Shown: positions 33,262-42,743 of the stretch, one piece after another
Layout: each line of letters opens with the position of its first letter
Position numbering within the stretch: the first letter of the stretch is position 1
NCBI GenBank assembly: GCA_028281235.1
Contig: JANQKG010000035.1
Coordinates: forward strand, 1 to 43,878
Origin: Afifellaceae bacterium
GTDB lineage: Bacteria; Pseudomonadota; Alphaproteobacteria; Rhizobiales; Afifellaceae
Length of the DNA: 43,878 nt
Direction of reading: 5' to 3'
Notes under the pieces: model-generated
Told to the model about the DNA's origin: nothing
The model's input: the letters and a program-made list of their open reading frames with translations, nothing else
The model's database searches: none
Translations under genes and position numbers: made by a program

Positions 33262-34473
33262 ATGACCGGGGGGCGCTCTTTGAGTCGGGTCTATGCCGTT
33301 GGAACCGCCGACACCAAGGGCGGGGAGCTAGCCTATCTGGCTGAGCGTATTTCCGCGGCAGGCGCCACGCCTGTGGTCGTTGACGTCGGGACACGACAGG
33401 CAACCATTCCCGTCGACATTTCCGCCAAAGACGTCGCGGCTTTCGCGCCGGACGGCGCCGACGCCGTTCTCGGCACTGACGATCGCGGCCGCGCCGTGGC
33501 AGCGATGGGCGAGGCGTTCGCCGGGTTCATTCAAAGCCGCGACGACGTCGCTGGATTGATCGGCATCGGCGGCGGTGGCGGCACGTCGATCGTTACTGCA
33601 GGCATGCGCGTCCTGCCGATTGGCGTGCCGAAGATGATGGTCTCCACCCTCGCTTCAGGCGATGTCAGTCCGTACGTGGACGTCAGCGATATCGCGATGA
33701 TGTATTCCGTCACCGATATTGCCGGGCTGAACCGCATCAGCCGCAAGGTGCTGTCCAATGCGGCCTTTGCGATAGCGGGCATGGCGCGCGCGGAGGCGCC
33801 CCAGGTTGAGAGCAAGCCGGCCTTGGCGCTCACCATGTTCGGCGTGACAACGCCATGCGTCACACAGGCCGCCGAACGCCTGCAAGATACGTATGACTGC
33901 CTGGTGTTCCATGCGACCGGGACCGGCGGGCGCGCCATGGAGAAGCTGGTCGACAGCGGCATGCTGGTGGGTGTCATCGACGCCACCACGACGGAAATCT
34001 GCGACCTGCTCTTTGAGGGCGTGCTGAGCGCCGGGCCGGATCGGCTGGGGGCGATCGCACGCACCAACGTGCCCTATGTCGGCTCCGTGGGCGCACTCGA
34101 CATGGTCAATTTCGGCGCCTTCGACACCGTGCCGGAGAAATTCCGCGGGCGGAATCTTTATCGTCACAACCCGCAGGTCACGCTGATGCGCACAACTGTG
34201 GAGGAGAACCGTCAGATGGGCGCGTGGATCGCTGCGCGGCTCAACCGCTGCAGCGGTCCGGTACGCTTTCTGATGCCGGAAGGGGGCGTGTCAGCGATCG
34301 ACGCGCCGGGCCAGCCGTTCCACGATCCTGAGGCGGACGCCGCCTTGTTCGAGACGCTTGAGGCCGATCTGGAGACGACGGACAATCGGCGCCTGGAGCG
34401 GCTGCCCTATCACATCAACGATCCGCAATTCTCCGCCGCGCTGGCGGACAATCTGCGCGCGATCGCCGCCTGA
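33262..34473 (+). CDS. UPF0261 family protein (Tm-1-like ATP-binding)
   Basis: A 403-aa protein of the UPF0261 family, equivalent to the N-terminal half of the tomato Tm-1 virus-resistance protein, whose structure shows ATP binding. Hallmarks: [19 protein letters not shown] at the start, [72 protein letters not shown] and [19 protein letters not shown]. The bacterial role is not established. ATG 33262 lacks a clear ribosome site; TTG 33280, with GGGGGGCG 5-7 nt upstream, is a serious alternative. It is followed after 10 bp by the PEP-hydrolase-like gene, its constant partner. Confidence 0.88.
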   Translation: MTGGRSLSRVYAVGTADTKGGELAYLAERISAAGATPVVVDVGTRQATIPVDISAKDVAAFAPDGADAVLGTDDRGRAVAAMGEAFAGFIQSRDDVAGLIGIGGGGGTSIVTAGMRVLPIGVPKMMVSTLASGDVSPYVDVSDIAMMYSVTDIAGLNRISRKVLSNAAFAIAGMARAEAPQVESKPALALTMFGVTTPCVTQAAERLQDTYDCLVFHATGTGGRAMEKLVDSGMLVGVIDATTTEICDLLFEGVLSAGPDRLGAIARTNVPYVGSVGALDMVNFGAFDTVPEKFRGRNLYRHNPQVTLMRTTVEENRQMGAWIAARLNRCSGPVRFLMPEGGVSAIDAPGQPFHDPEADAALFETLEADLETTDNRRLERLPYHINDPQFSAALADNLRAIAA

Positions 34474-34483
34474 AGGAGCTTCG

Positions 34484-35323
34484 ATGCCGCGCATTGAACG
34501 CAAGGCCATCCTTGACCGGCTGCACGACATGGTGGAGCGGCGCGTGCCCATCATCGGCGGCGGCGCGGGAACCGGCCTCTCGGCCAAATGCGAGGAAGCC
34601 GGCGGCATCGATCTGATCGTCATCTACAATTCCGGCCGCTACCGGATGGCCGGCCGCGGCTCGGCCGCCGGTTTGCTCGCCTTTGGCAACGCCAATCAGA
34701 TCGTCAAAGAGATGGCGGTAGAGGTCTTGCCGGTGGTGAACGAGACGCCGGTGCTGGCCGGCGTCAACGGCACGGATCCGTTCGTTCTGATGCCGCAATT
34801 CCTGGCGGAACTGAAGGCGATGGGCTTCTCCGGCGTGCAGAACTTCCCGACGATCGGCTTGTTCGACGGGGTCATGCGGGCGAGCTTTGAAGAGACCGGC
34901 ATGGGCTTCGGCCTGGAGGTCGACATGATCGGCCAGGCGCACGCGCTTGATCTCCTCACCACGCCCTATGTGTTCAATCCGGACGAGGCAGAGGCCATGA
35001 TGCGCGCCGGCGCGGATATCGTGGTGGCGCATATGGGTGTAACAATCGGCGGTTCGATCGGCGCGACGTCAGCCAAGACGCTGGAAGAAAGCGTCACGGA
35101 GGTCGATCGGATCGCAGAAGCGGCGCTCAAGGTCCGGCGCGACGTGATCGTGCTTTGCCACGGCGGACCGATCGCCATGCCCGCCGATGCGGAATTCGTG
35201 CTGTCGCGATGCGACAATTGTCACGGCTTCTACGGCGCATCGAGCATGGAGCGCCTGCCGGTGGAAAGCGCGCTCACCGAGCAGACCAGGGCGTTCAAGG
35301 CGATCGCCATGAAGGCGCATTGA
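34484..35323 (+). CDS. Phosphoenolpyruvate-hydrolase-like TIM-barrel protein
   Basis: A 279-aa TIM-barrel protein of the PEP-hydrolase/signal-transduction-predicted family, corresponding to the C-terminal half of plant Tm-1. Motifs: [76 protein letters not shown] and [14 protein letters not shown]. The fold and the HxG/CHGG loops suggest a lyase or hydrolase acting on a small phospho- or keto-acid, but the reaction is unproven. AAGGAG precedes ATG 34484. It follows the UPF0261 gene after 10 bp and is followed by a cupin. Confidence 0.87.
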   Translation: MPRIERKAILDRLHDMVERRVPIIGGGAGTGLSAKCEEAGGIDLIVIYNSGRYRMAGRGSAAGLLAFGNANQIVKEMAVEVLPVVNETPVLAGVNGTDPFVLMPQFLAELKAMGFSGVQNFPTIGLFDGVMRASFEETGMGFGLEVDMIGQAHALDLLTTPYVFNPDEAEAMMRAGADIVVAHMGVTIGGSIGATSAKTLEESVTEVDRIAEAALKVRRDVIVLCHGGPIAMPADAEFVLSRCDNCHGFYGASSMERLPVESALTEQTRAFKAIAMKAH

Positions 35324-35369
35324 AGCGGCGGCGATTGAGGAAGCGACAAGAGGCGCGGGAGGACAGGCG

Positions 35370-35771
35370 ATGACCGGCAAGTTCGTGATGGCGAAAGAGA
35401 CAGAGCCGGAGGTGCTGGATTGGGGTCAGCTCCGCTGGCTGAGCAACCCGCCGTCGACCGGCGCCAAGGCACTCACCGTGATCGACGTGTCGGTCAAGCC
35501 CGGCAAGGGGCATGATTTCCATAAGCATCCCGACCAGGAAGAGGTGATCTACATCGTGGCGGGGACGGTGGAGCAATGGGTGGACCGCGAGAAGCGGATA
35601 TTGGGACCCGGCGATTCAGCTTTCATTCCCGCCGACATGGTGCATGCTTCTTTCAACGTCGGCGACAGTGATGCGAAGATCGTGGCGATCCTCGGCCCCT
35701 GTGTCGGGGACGGGGGATACGAGCTGGTCGACGTGGCCGGCGAGGCACCGTGGAAGGATTTGAGGACCTGA
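35370..35771 (+). CDS. Cupin-domain protein
   Basis: A 133-aa single-domain cupin. The first motif has H51, H53 and E58 (HKHPDQEEVIYIVAG) and the second has H92 (VHASFN), so a metal site is complete. Small cupins of this kind act as sugar isomerases, epimerases or lyases, or as metal-dependent binding proteins. GGGAGGA lies ahead of ATG 35370. It is placed between the PEP-hydrolase-like gene (46-bp gap) and the TIM-barrel isomerase, in the same direction. Confidence 0.85.
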   Translation: MTGKFVMAKETEPEVLDWGQLRWLSNPPSTGAKALTVIDVSVKPGKGHDFHKHPDQEEVIYIVAGTVEQWVDREKRILGPGDSAFIPADMVHASFNVGDSDAKIVAILGPCVGDGGYELVDVAGEAPWKDLRT

Positions 35772-35790
35772 CGGACCGGCGGGTCTTCGC

Positions 35791-35831
35791 GGAATGGATG
35801 CCCGGATCAGGACCGGGCATGACGACGACAG
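35791..35831 (-). repeat. Dispersed palindrome C, copy of the 19.05-kb repeat
   Basis: ATGCCCGG (35798-35805) pairs perfectly with CCGGGCAT (35813-35820) over a 7-nt loop. The flanks GGAATGG and GACGACGACAG are the reverse complement of those around 19043-19090, showing that it belongs to the same repeat family. It interrupts the operon between the cupin and isomerase genes. Confidence 0.75.
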
Positions 35832-35882
35832 TGCTGACGCAAGAGCGGGCCGTCTCCGACGGTGACGGTTCAGGAGGACGTG

Positions 35883-36929
35883 ATGGCAAACAATTACCCA
35901 AAGCTTCACAACGCCATGTGGCCGGGCGTGGTCGGCAAGGGCGCACCGGATTCTGAGCCCATCATTGCGCTCGACGCGCTGCTTGAGCTGACGGCGAAGG
36001 CTGAGGTCAACGGTCAGACATTCGATGGCGTTGATCTGTTCGTCGTCGCCCCGCATTTCGACATCGACAGCGATGCCGACGCGGTGAAGCGCATGGCCGA
36101 CCACATCGGCGGCTACGGGCTGAAGGTCGGCTCGCTGGTGGCGCCGATCTGGGGCGGCGCGGGCGGCGGCTCCGCCATGGGCTCGGAGGAGGAGCGCAAG
36201 ACGTTTCTCTCGCAGGTGAGAAAGGCCTGCGCCATCGGCAAGCAATTGCGCGAGCACGGCATTCGCCCCACCGGCGGCGTGCGGATCGATTCCTCCACCA
36301 GCGTGGAAGAATGGGACAAGGATCCCGAAGGCGGCACCAAGCTGATCGCCGAGACGTTCAAGGAGGCCGGCAAAATCGCGCAGGAGCACGGCGAGTTCCT
36401 CGTGGCGGAAGGCGAGATTTGCTGGGGCGGCATGCATTCCTGGCGCGCGATGGTGAAGCTTCTGGAGATGGTGAACATGCCGGGTGTGGTCGGCTACCAG
36501 GCCGACATGGCGCACTCCATGCTCTACACGCTCGGCTATAATGCCGAGCAGGACCGTATTCTGCCCAAAGACTTTGAGTGGTCCGACACGGACGCGCTCG
36601 ACGCCGCCTGTAAGACGGTCGCCGGTGCGCTCAGGCCGTGGACGCTCGATTTTCACGTGGCGCAGAATGACGGCACGGTGTTCGGCTCCGGCGACCACGA
36701 AAAGACCGGCCGGCATTGCCAGGTGAGCGACCCGAACGGGCGGCTCGATATCGCCAAGCATGCCGGCTATTGGCTGCGTGGCAGCGATGGCGCACTGACC
36801 AAGACTATGCGCCACATCTGCTGGGACGGCTGCATGTTCCCCAATGAGGTGATGGAACAGCAAAAGACCTGGAACGACATTCTGGGTGCCATGATCAAAG
36901 TGCGCGACGCGCACGGATGGAGCGAGTAG
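35883..36929 (+). CDS. Xylose-isomerase-like TIM-barrel protein
   Basis: A 348-aa sugar isomerase/epimerase-family barrel, longer than the tagatose-epimerase type at 25.85 kb. Probable metal ligands lie in [11 protein letters not shown] (E), GYQADMAHS (D/H) and [10 protein letters not shown] (H). ATG 35883 has AGGAGG 5 nt upstream, a better start than 35862. A TIM barrel next to a Gfo/Idh/MocA dehydrogenase is the usual pair for 3-keto-sugar or inositol-type catabolism, so it probably isomerises or cleaves the oxidised sugar made by its neighbour. Substrate unknown. Confidence 0.85.
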   Translation: MANNYPKLHNAMWPGVVGKGAPDSEPIIALDALLELTAKAEVNGQTFDGVDLFVVAPHFDIDSDADAVKRMADHIGGYGLKVGSLVAPIWGGAGGGSAMGSEEERKTFLSQVRKACAIGKQLREHGIRPTGGVRIDSSTSVEEWDKDPEGGTKLIAETFKEAGKIAQEHGEFLVAEGEICWGGMHSWRAMVKLLEMVNMPGVVGYQADMAHSMLYTLGYNAEQDRILPKDFEWSDTDALDAACKTVAGALRPWTLDFHVAQNDGTVFGSGDHEKTGRHCQVSDPNGRLDIAKHAGYWLRGSDGALTKTMRHICWDGCMFPNEVMEQQKTWNDILGAMIKVRDAHGWSE

Positions 36930-36930
36930 G

Positions 36931-36944
36931 CCGGCCGCGGCCGG
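36931..36944. repeat. Perfect 14-bp palindrome
   Basis: CCGGCCGCGGCCGG lies directly after the isomerase stop codon and ahead of the 33-bp repeats. It may be part of a termination/processing structure. Confidence 0.5.
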
Positions 36945-36961
36945 ATCGCGCCGGGCTATCA

Positions 36962-37060
36962 GTTCTGACGGACAGGCGCGCAGTAGCGCGCCAGGTGTGA
37001 ACAGATGGGCGCGCGTCAGCGCCTAAAGTGTGAACGAATAGGCGCGGCCGCGCGCCGGGA
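36962..37060 (+). repeat. Three tandem 33-bp repeats, each a hairpin
   Basis: Three head-to-tail 33-bp units (36962-36994, 36995-37027, 37028-37060). The second and third start with GTGTGAAC; the first is diverged. Each holds a GC hairpin: GGCGCGC/GCGCGCC with loop AGTA in unit 1, GGCGC/GCGCC in unit 2, and GGCGCG/CGCGCC with loop GCCG in unit 3. Unit 3 runs into the GGGAGGAG ribosome site of the dehydrogenase gene. Confidence 0.75.
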
Positions 37061-37071
37061 GGAGAGACGCG

Positions 37072-38211
37072 ATGGCGAAGACGCCAATCAATATCGGCAT
37101 GGTCGGCTACGGCTTCATGGGCCGGGCGCATTCCAACGCCTGGCGGCGCGTGCCGAACTTTTTCGATACGGGCTACGAGCCGGTGCTGAAGGCGGTTGCG
37201 GCGCGCGATGCAGAAAAGGCCAGGGCCTTCGCCGATCAATGGGGCTATGAATCCGTTGAGACAGACTGGCGCAAGCTGGTCGAACGCGACGACATCGACG
37301 CGATCGACATCTGCACGCCCAATGATACGCATGCAGAGATTGCCATCGCTGCGGCCGAAAAGGGCAAGATGATCCTGTGCGAGAAGCCGCTGGCGCGCGA
37401 CGCCAAGGAGGCGGCGCCGATGGTGGCGGCGGTGGAGAAGGCCGGCGTCGCCAACACGGTCTGGTACAATTACCGGCGCATCCCGGCGGTGACGCTGATC
37501 AAGCAGGTCGTGGCATCCGGCAAGCTCGGCAAGATCTTCCACTACCGCGCCAACTTTTTGCAGGATTGGACGATCTCTCCCGACGTGCCGCAGGGCGGGC
37601 CTGGCACGTGGCGGCTTGACGCCGCGGCCGCCGGCTCCGGCGTCACCGGCGATCTTCTGGCGCATTGCATCGACACGGCGATCTGGATCAACGGATCGAT
37701 CGCCTCGCTGACCGCGATGACGGAGACCTTCGTCAAGGAGCGTCAGCACGCGTTGACCGGCAAGACGGAGAAGGTCGGCATCGACGATGCAGCGGCGGTC
37801 ATTTGCCGCTATGCCAATGGCGCGCTCGGCACATTTGAATCGACCCGCTATGCGCGCGGCCACAAGGCGCTCTACACGCTGGAGGTCAACGGCGAGCACG
37901 GCTCCTTCGCGTGGGACCTCCACGACATGAACCGGGTGCAATGGTTCGACCATTCCGTCCCGGGCGAGCTGCGCGGCTGGACCGACATCCATGTCACCGA
38001 CGGCGAGCATCCCTATCTCGGCAAATGGTGGGTGCCCGGCCTGATCATCGGCTACGAGCATTCCTTCGTGCACCAGGCGGCGGATTTCCTGGAGGGGCTG
38101 AAGAGCGATACGCCGACATCGCCGACCTTCCGCGAAGCGCTTGAGACAACGCGCGTCTGCGACGCGATCCTGGAATCGGCGCGCACGCAGAAATGGGTCG
38201 GCATCGGGTGA
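37072..38211 (+). CDS. Gfo/Idh/MocA-family dehydrogenase
   Basis: A 379-aa NAD(P)-dependent sugar/inositol-type dehydrogenase. Rossmann motif GYGFMG (12-17); the hallmark EKP is at 104-106 (K105 catalytic); H198 and D201 in AHCID complete the active site. It oxidises or reduces a hydroxyl (often C3 or C2) of a sugar or cyclitol. A ribosome site (GGGAGGAG) precedes ATG 37072, inside or directly after the third hairpin repeat. Last gene of the rightward arm; it converges on the P-type ATPase with an 18-bp gap. Confidence 0.92.
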   Translation: MAKTPINIGMVGYGFMGRAHSNAWRRVPNFFDTGYEPVLKAVAARDAEKARAFADQWGYESVETDWRKLVERDDIDAIDICTPNDTHAEIAIAAAEKGKMILCEKPLARDAKEAAPMVAAVEKAGVANTVWYNYRRIPAVTLIKQVVASGKLGKIFHYRANFLQDWTISPDVPQGGPGTWRLDAAAAGSGVTGDLLAHCIDTAIWINGSIASLTAMTETFVKERQHALTGKTEKVGIDDAAAVICRYANGALGTFESTRYARGHKALYTLEVNGEHGSFAWDLHDMNRVQWFDHSVPGELRGWTDIHVTDGEHPYLGKWWVPGLIIGYEHSFVHQAADFLEGLKSDTPTSPTFREALETTRVCDAILESARTQKWVGIG

Positions 38212-38229
38212 GCGTGCTATCGCGCTTCA

Positions 38230-40917
38230 TTAGAATCGCGGCTGCGCGCGCATGGCTAGCTTGAAGAGCTCCATGACGACGAGCAGCGACAGCGCGATCG
38301 GAACAAGCGACAGCCACATCCCGACGGAGATCGGCTGCATCCGAAGCACGTCTGAGAGGCCCGGCGTGAAGGCTGCGCCGATATGCATGAGCTGTGCGCC
38401 GATCACGGCCGCAACCACCGGCCAGTTGTTGCTGAAAGGGATGCGCAAGGCGGAGCGCGTTTCTGAGCGGCAGTTGAAGACCTGCACGTTCTCAAACGCC
38501 ACCATGAGAAAGAGCAGGGCGTTCCGCGCCTCAAACTCACCCCAGCCGGCGGCGATCGCCCAGGCGAAGAAGGCGAAGCTAACGCCGCCCATGGCCATGC
38601 CTGATACCGCACTCTGGGAGATCATCAATCGGTCGAAGATCGGCTGGTCCACAGGACGCGGCGGACGGTCGAGCAAGCCTTTCTCGCGCTTTTCGAAGGC
38701 GAGGGCGACATCCTGGGTGCCGTTCGTCACGAGGTTCAGCCAAAGAAGCTGCACGGCGGTGAGCGGCAAGGGATAGCCGGTGAGGAGCGCCAGCACGAAA
38801 ATGACGACCTCCGCAGCACCCGTGCTGATCAAGAGATAGATAACCTTGCGGATGTTGGCGTAGGCAGCGCGACCTTCCTGGATGCCGGCGACGACAGAGG
38901 CGAAATTGTCGTCGGCGAGCACGAGGTCGGCGGCGTCGCGCGCCACGTCGGTGCCGCCGGCGCCCATGGCGACGCCGAGATCTGCGCGGGCGAGCGCCGG
39001 GGCGTCATTCACGCCGTCACCGGTCATGGCGACGATGTTGCCGGCCGATTGCAACGCCTCGACGATGTCGACCTTCTGCGTGGGCTCCACGCGGGCGAGG
39101 ACATGCGCCTTGGCGAGACGCGCATCGCGTTCGGCCGATTCCGGCAGCGCGGTCATCTCATCGCCGGTGACGACCTCGCTCATGTCCTCCGCAAGCCCGA
39201 GCTCACGGGCAATCGCGAGTGCGGTAACCGGATGGTCGCCGGTGACCATGCGCACCGAAACGCCGGCGCGGCGGCAATCGGCGACGGCGTCGCGTGCCTC
39301 CGGCCGAAGTGGATCGATGAAGCCGATCAGGCCGAGAAGCGTCATGCCGGCGAGCTGGGCTTCGATGTCGGAGGAGGCGGACGGACCTTCCCAGGTCACC
39401 GTCTTGGCGGCGATGGCGATCACCCGCAGCCCGCTTCGCGCCATGTGCTCGGCTGCCTGGCCGGCTTCGGCATCGGCATTGACGCAGAGCGGCAGAAGCT
39501 TCTCCGGCGCGCCCTTGGCGTGCAGCGTGGTGCCGGCGGGGGGTGTGTTAAGCGTCGCGGCGAAGCGGCGCTCCGCGGCGAAGGGGATTTCGCCGATCCG
39601 CTCCGCTTCCTCTCGCAGCTTGGGGGCGTCGAGGCCCGTCTTCAGAGCGAGCACCAGAAGCGCGACCTCCAGCGCGTCGCCGCTATAATCGCCGTCCGCT
39701 GGGTCGTAAGCGGCGTCGTTGCAGAGCGCTCCGGTCATCGCCACGGCGCGCGCTGCTTCGGCCGCCGTTTCGTCCGGCGCGTCCGGCGCGAAGGACAGGT
39801 CGCCGGCGGGGGCAAAACCCTCACCGCCGATATCGGCGAAGCCGAATCTCGGCAGCCACATGCGCTTCGCGGTGAGCGCATTGGCGGTGAGCGTGCCGGT
39901 CTTGTCGCTGGCAACGACCGTGCATGAGCCGAGCCCTTCCACGGCCGGCAGGTGGCGCACTACGACGTTGCGCCGTGCCATGCGGCCGGTGGCGATGGCG
40001 AGCGCCACCGTCACGGCGACCGGCAGTCCCTCCGGGACGGCCGCGACCGCCAAAGCCACGGCAAGGAAGAACGTGTCGCGGAGCGTTGCGCCGCCGAGAA
40101 GCTGGATGGCCGCCAGAATGGCGATGACGACCAGCACGACGATGCCGAGATTGCGGCTGAAACGCTGCAGGCGCCGCGTCAGCGGCGGCGGCGCGTCCTC
40201 TCCCGAAAGAGCGTCTGCAATGCGGCCGATCTCCGTCGTCGCCCCGGTCGCCACGACGAAACCCTCCGCGCGGCCGGTCTGCACCGTGGAGCCGGCAAAA
40301 AGCATCGTCGGGCGATCGCCCAGCGGTGCTGCGTCCTCAACGCTCTGCCGCGCCGACTTCTCCACGGCATAGGACTCGCCCGTCAGTGTCGATTCGTCGG
40401 TTCTGAGATCGAAGGATTGGGTGAGGCGAAGATCAGCCGGGATGCGATCGCCCGCTTCCAGGCGCATGGAATCGCCGGGCACCAATTCGGTGCTCTCAAC
40501 AACTTGCACCGTCCCGTCGCGCATCACACGGGCCGTGGCGCGTATGGAGGAGCGCAGCGCGGCGGTGCTCTTTTCTGCGCGCCATTCCTGCGTCCCGCCG
40601 ATCGCGGAATTCAGAAGAAGCACGGCGCCGACAAACAGCGCGTCGGCGAACTCACCGAGCGCAACGGCGGCCGCGGCGGCGGCAAGCAGCAGATAGATCA
40701 ACGGGCTGGCGAATTGTGCCAGATAGACCAGAACGAACGATCGGCGCGGCGGTTCGGGAAGGCGGTTCGGACCAAACCGGCGAAGCCGCGCCTCCGCTTC
40801 AGCCGATGTCAGTCCGGACGATGCGCTGCCAAGTGCTGCTGCCGTCTCATCAGCGGAGAGGGCGTGCCAAACTGGCCGTCGCGACCGATCGGCGATGGCT
40901 TGGATTGCCTTGTCCAT
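38230..40917 (-). CDS. P-type cation-transporting ATPase (P2-like)
   Basis: An 895-aa HAD-type cation pump. N-terminal cation-ATPase domain (about 16-60), TGES actuator motif (179-182), PEGLP in the fourth span (295-299), phosphorylation site D338 (SDKTGTLT), TGDGVNDAPAL hinge, and WLNLVTNGTQDVAL in the C-terminal membrane part, as in Ca/Na-type P2 pumps. The exported ion cannot be fixed from sequence. ATG 40917 is preferred; the upstream in-frame extension (41049) would overlap the universal stress gene. It is the third gene of the FNR/FixK-controlled leftward operon. Confidence 0.9.
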   Translation of the reverse strand: MDKAIQAIADRSRRPVWHALSADETAAALGSASSGLTSAEAEARLRRFGPNRLPEPPRRSFVLVYLAQFASPLIYLLLAAAAAAVALGEFADALFVGAVLLLNSAIGGTQEWRAEKSTAALRSSIRATARVMRDGTVQVVESTELVPGDSMRLEAGDRIPADLRLTQSFDLRTDESTLTGESYAVEKSARQSVEDAAPLGDRPTMLFAGSTVQTGRAEGFVVATGATTEIGRIADALSGEDAPPPLTRRLQRFSRNLGIVVLVVIAILAAIQLLGGATLRDTFFLAVALAVAAVPEGLPVAVTVALAIATGRMARRNVVVRHLPAVEGLGSCTVVASDKTGTLTANALTAKRMWLPRFGFADIGGEGFAPAGDLSFAPDAPDETAAEAARAVAMTGALCNDAAYDPADGDYSGDALEVALLVLALKTGLDAPKLREEAERIGEIPFAAERRFAATLNTPPAGTTLHAKGAPEKLLPLCVNADAEAGQAAEHMARSGLRVIAIAAKTVTWEGPSASSDIEAQLAGMTLLGLIGFIDPLRPEARDAVADCRRAGVSVRMVTGDHPVTALAIARELGLAEDMSEVVTGDEMTALPESAERDARLAKAHVLARVEPTQKVDIVEALQSAGNIVAMTGDGVNDAPALARADLGVAMGAGGTDVARDAADLVLADDNFASVVAGIQEGRAAYANIRKVIYLLISTGAAEVVIFVLALLTGYPLPLTAVQLLWLNLVTNGTQDVALAFEKREKGLLDRPPRPVDQPIFDRLMISQSAVSGMAMGGVSFAFFAWAIAAGWGEFEARNALLFLMVAFENVQVFNCRSETRSALRIPFSNNWPVVAAVIGAQLMHIGAAFTPGLSDVLRMQPISVGMWLSLVPIALSLLVVMELFKLAMRAQPRF

Positions 40918-40930
40918 GAGACCCGCATCG

Positions 40931-41761
40931 TCAGTTGGACAATAGGAGCGGCAGCGGAACTTTCTGCAGCATGGTGCGCGATACGCCGCCGAGCAAGCGC
41001 TCGCGCAGGCGCGAGTGCCCGTAGCACCCCATGACGAGCAGCGTCGCACCGAATTGCGTCGCCTGTTCGTTCAACGCTTCGGCCACGCTCTTTTGCGTGC
41101 TGTCGGCGCTCGCCGTCTCCACGGCGACACCGTGACGTGACAAGGTGACGGCGATGTCGTCGCCGGGTGTGAACTGGCGCACCGGATCCTCCGGGCTTCC
41201 GGTGACGGACACGATCTTCACCGCCTCTGCGTGCGCCAGCAGCGGCAGGGCATCGAACGCGGCGCGAGCCGCCTCGCGTCCGCCATCCCAAGCGACGAGC
41301 ACGCGCGCGCTCAGCGAGTCCCCCGACCATTGCTCCGGTAACGCGATCACCGGCCGGCCGGCGGCGAAGACGATTTCTTCCAGGATATGTCGTCCGATCG
41401 ACGCTTCGGCAGGAAGCTGCGGGGTGAGGACGATATCGGCGGCGCGCGCCATGCCGCCGGCATGCGGCGAGACGATGTTGTCGGGCGATCTGACGGCGCG
41501 CCACTCTGCGGCGACGCCGGCCCGCTGGCAGACATCGTTGAACACCGCCTCGGCTTTCTCGCGCTCCTGTTCGGCGGCGGCGATCTGCGCCTCGATGTAG
41601 CTCGCCAGCGCGAGGTCGGACGCGAGGCCATACGTGATCGCCAGCGGCGTGACGTGCAGGCCGACGAGCCTGGCGTTGTCGGCGAGCGGCAGCGCCTGAA
41701 ATCCGGCGATTGCGCTCGTTACAGCTTCCGCGGCGGGAATGACGGCGAATACCGTCTTCAT
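40931..41761 (-). CDS. Universal stress protein, tandem UspA domains
   Basis: A 276-aa protein with two UspA-type domains (about 1-140 and 150-276). The second keeps the ATP-binding signature G-2x-G-9x-GxxxR in MGCYGHSRLRERLLGGVSRTML; the first is degenerate. Such proteins act in cytosolic stress and energy-starvation responses and often accompany P-type ATPases and CBS proteins in FixK/FNR regulons. It lies 13 bp upstream of the ATPase start and 66 bp after the CBS-BON gene. Confidence 0.9.
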   Translation of the reverse strand: MKTVFAVIPAAEAVTSAIAGFQALPLADNARLVGLHVTPLAITYGLASDLALASYIEAQIAAAEQEREKAEAVFNDVCQRAGVAAEWRAVRSPDNIVSPHAGGMARAADIVLTPQLPAEASIGRHILEEIVFAAGRPVIALPEQWSGDSLSARVLVAWDGGREAARAAFDALPLLAHAEAVKIVSVTGSPEDPVRQFTPGDDIAVTLSRHGVAVETASADSTQKSVAEALNEQATQFGATLLVMGCYGHSRLRERLLGGVSRTMLQKVPLPLLLSN

Positions 41762-41827
41762 GGCTGCTACTCGGCTTGGCTGGTGAACAATGATGCGAGC
41801 TTCAGATTCGGGACATTGGCGTCACGC

Positions 41828-42514
41828 TCAAACGCCGACATAGTTGGGCACGATCGTCAAATGATCGTCGACCTGGCGGACACCCGGAACGGTCTCAGCG
41901 GCAATATGCGCGGCGCGGCGTTCCGCATCGGAGCGGACGCCGCCCCAGAGGTGTACGATCCCGTCGGACACGGTGATGTTCATCAGCCAGTCCCGCACAC
42001 CGGCCTCCTCGCGCAATCGTTTGGCAACGGCGGCGCGGATCGCTTCGTCCCCCGGCGCGGTCGTGCGTTCAAGCTTGGCGGTGGCCAGTCCACGCAGAAG
42101 GTCGGCGCGGCTGACGATCCCAAGCACCTTTCCGCCCTCCACGACCGGCACACGCTTGATCCGCTTCTCTTCAAGAAGTGCCGCGATCTCGGCGATGGGC
42201 GTGTCTTCATGAACGGTGATCGGCTTCTTGGTCATCACGTCACCCGCATGGATGGCGTGGCTCTTGACGTATTCGCGCGCGCGCTCCTCCGGGGAGGCGA
42301 TCAAATCAAGCCACCAGGAATGCTTGCGCTCCGTTCCGGTCTCCGAACGCCTGAGGAGGTCGCCTTCGCTGACAATGCCGATGAGCTTGCCGCCGTCGTC
42401 GGTGACCGGCACGGCGCTGATCCTGTGGCTCAGCATGATCTGTGCCACGTCCCTGATCGTCGTATTTGACCGCACAGTGATCACATCGGTCGTCATGAGT
42501 TCTTTGGCGAGCAT
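41828..42514 (-). CDS. CBS-pair and BON-domain protein
   Basis: A 228-aa protein with two CBS motifs (about 2-58 and 90-145), which bind adenine nucleotides, and a C-terminal BON domain (about 150-222, VRDWLMNITVSDGIVHLWGGV...). It is probably an energy or redox sensor that modulates a partner membrane protein. ATG 42514 has AGGGA 8 nt upstream; a long in-frame upstream extension has no domain homology and covers the FNR box. First gene of the leftward operon with Usp and P-type ATPase. Confidence 0.9.
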   Translation of the reverse strand: MLAKELMTTDVITVRSNTTIRDVAQIMLSHRISAVPVTDDGGKLIGIVSEGDLLRRSETGTERKHSWWLDLIASPEERAREYVKSHAIHAGDVMTKKPITVHEDTPIAEIAALLEEKRIKRVPVVEGGKVLGIVSRADLLRGLATAKLERTTAPGDEAIRAAVAKRLREEAGVRDWLMNITVSDGIVHLWGGVRSDAERRAAHIAAETVPGVRQVDDHLTIVPNYVGV

Positions 42515-42584
42515 CTGTTGGTCCCTCCGCGGACCCGCTTTGTCCGTTCTCGTGCGCATGCAATCCCTCCGCGCCGTACCGGCC

Positions 42585-42598
42585 TTGATGCAGATCAA
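42585..42598 (-). promoter_or_regulatory. FNR/FixK box for CBS-Usp-ATPase operon
   Basis: TTGATGCAGATCAA matches the TTGAT-N4-ATCAA consensus exactly. With a class II centre at about -41.5, transcription would begin near 42550 on the minus strand, about 36 nt before the start codon at 42514. A TTGCAT (42563-42558, minus strand) could be the -10. Confidence 0.85.
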
Positions 42599-42743
42599 CA
42601 GGCCCGTCGTCGTCGGGCGCCGGCCGCTCGCGGGCAATACGGCAGCGGCGTGGGGCCATGCGTCCGCCCGATGAGCCGGGCAGCGCTCCGGCAGCAATGC
42701 GGACTTGCTTTTGCGCAACATTGACGCGCTGTCATGGGGCCGC

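Noticed and set aside
36962-37060. CRISPR array
   Set aside because: The 33-bp units are directly adjacent with no spacers and there are no cas genes.
36895-38073. Minus-strand open frame with repeated SVHT-like units
   Set aside because: The peptide repeat is simply the translation of the three 33-bp DNA repeats, and the rest is antisense to the Gfo/Idh gene.
40917-41049. N-terminal extension of the P-type ATPase
   Set aside because: The extra 44 codons overlap the universal stress gene and lack homology; the natural start is ATG 40917.
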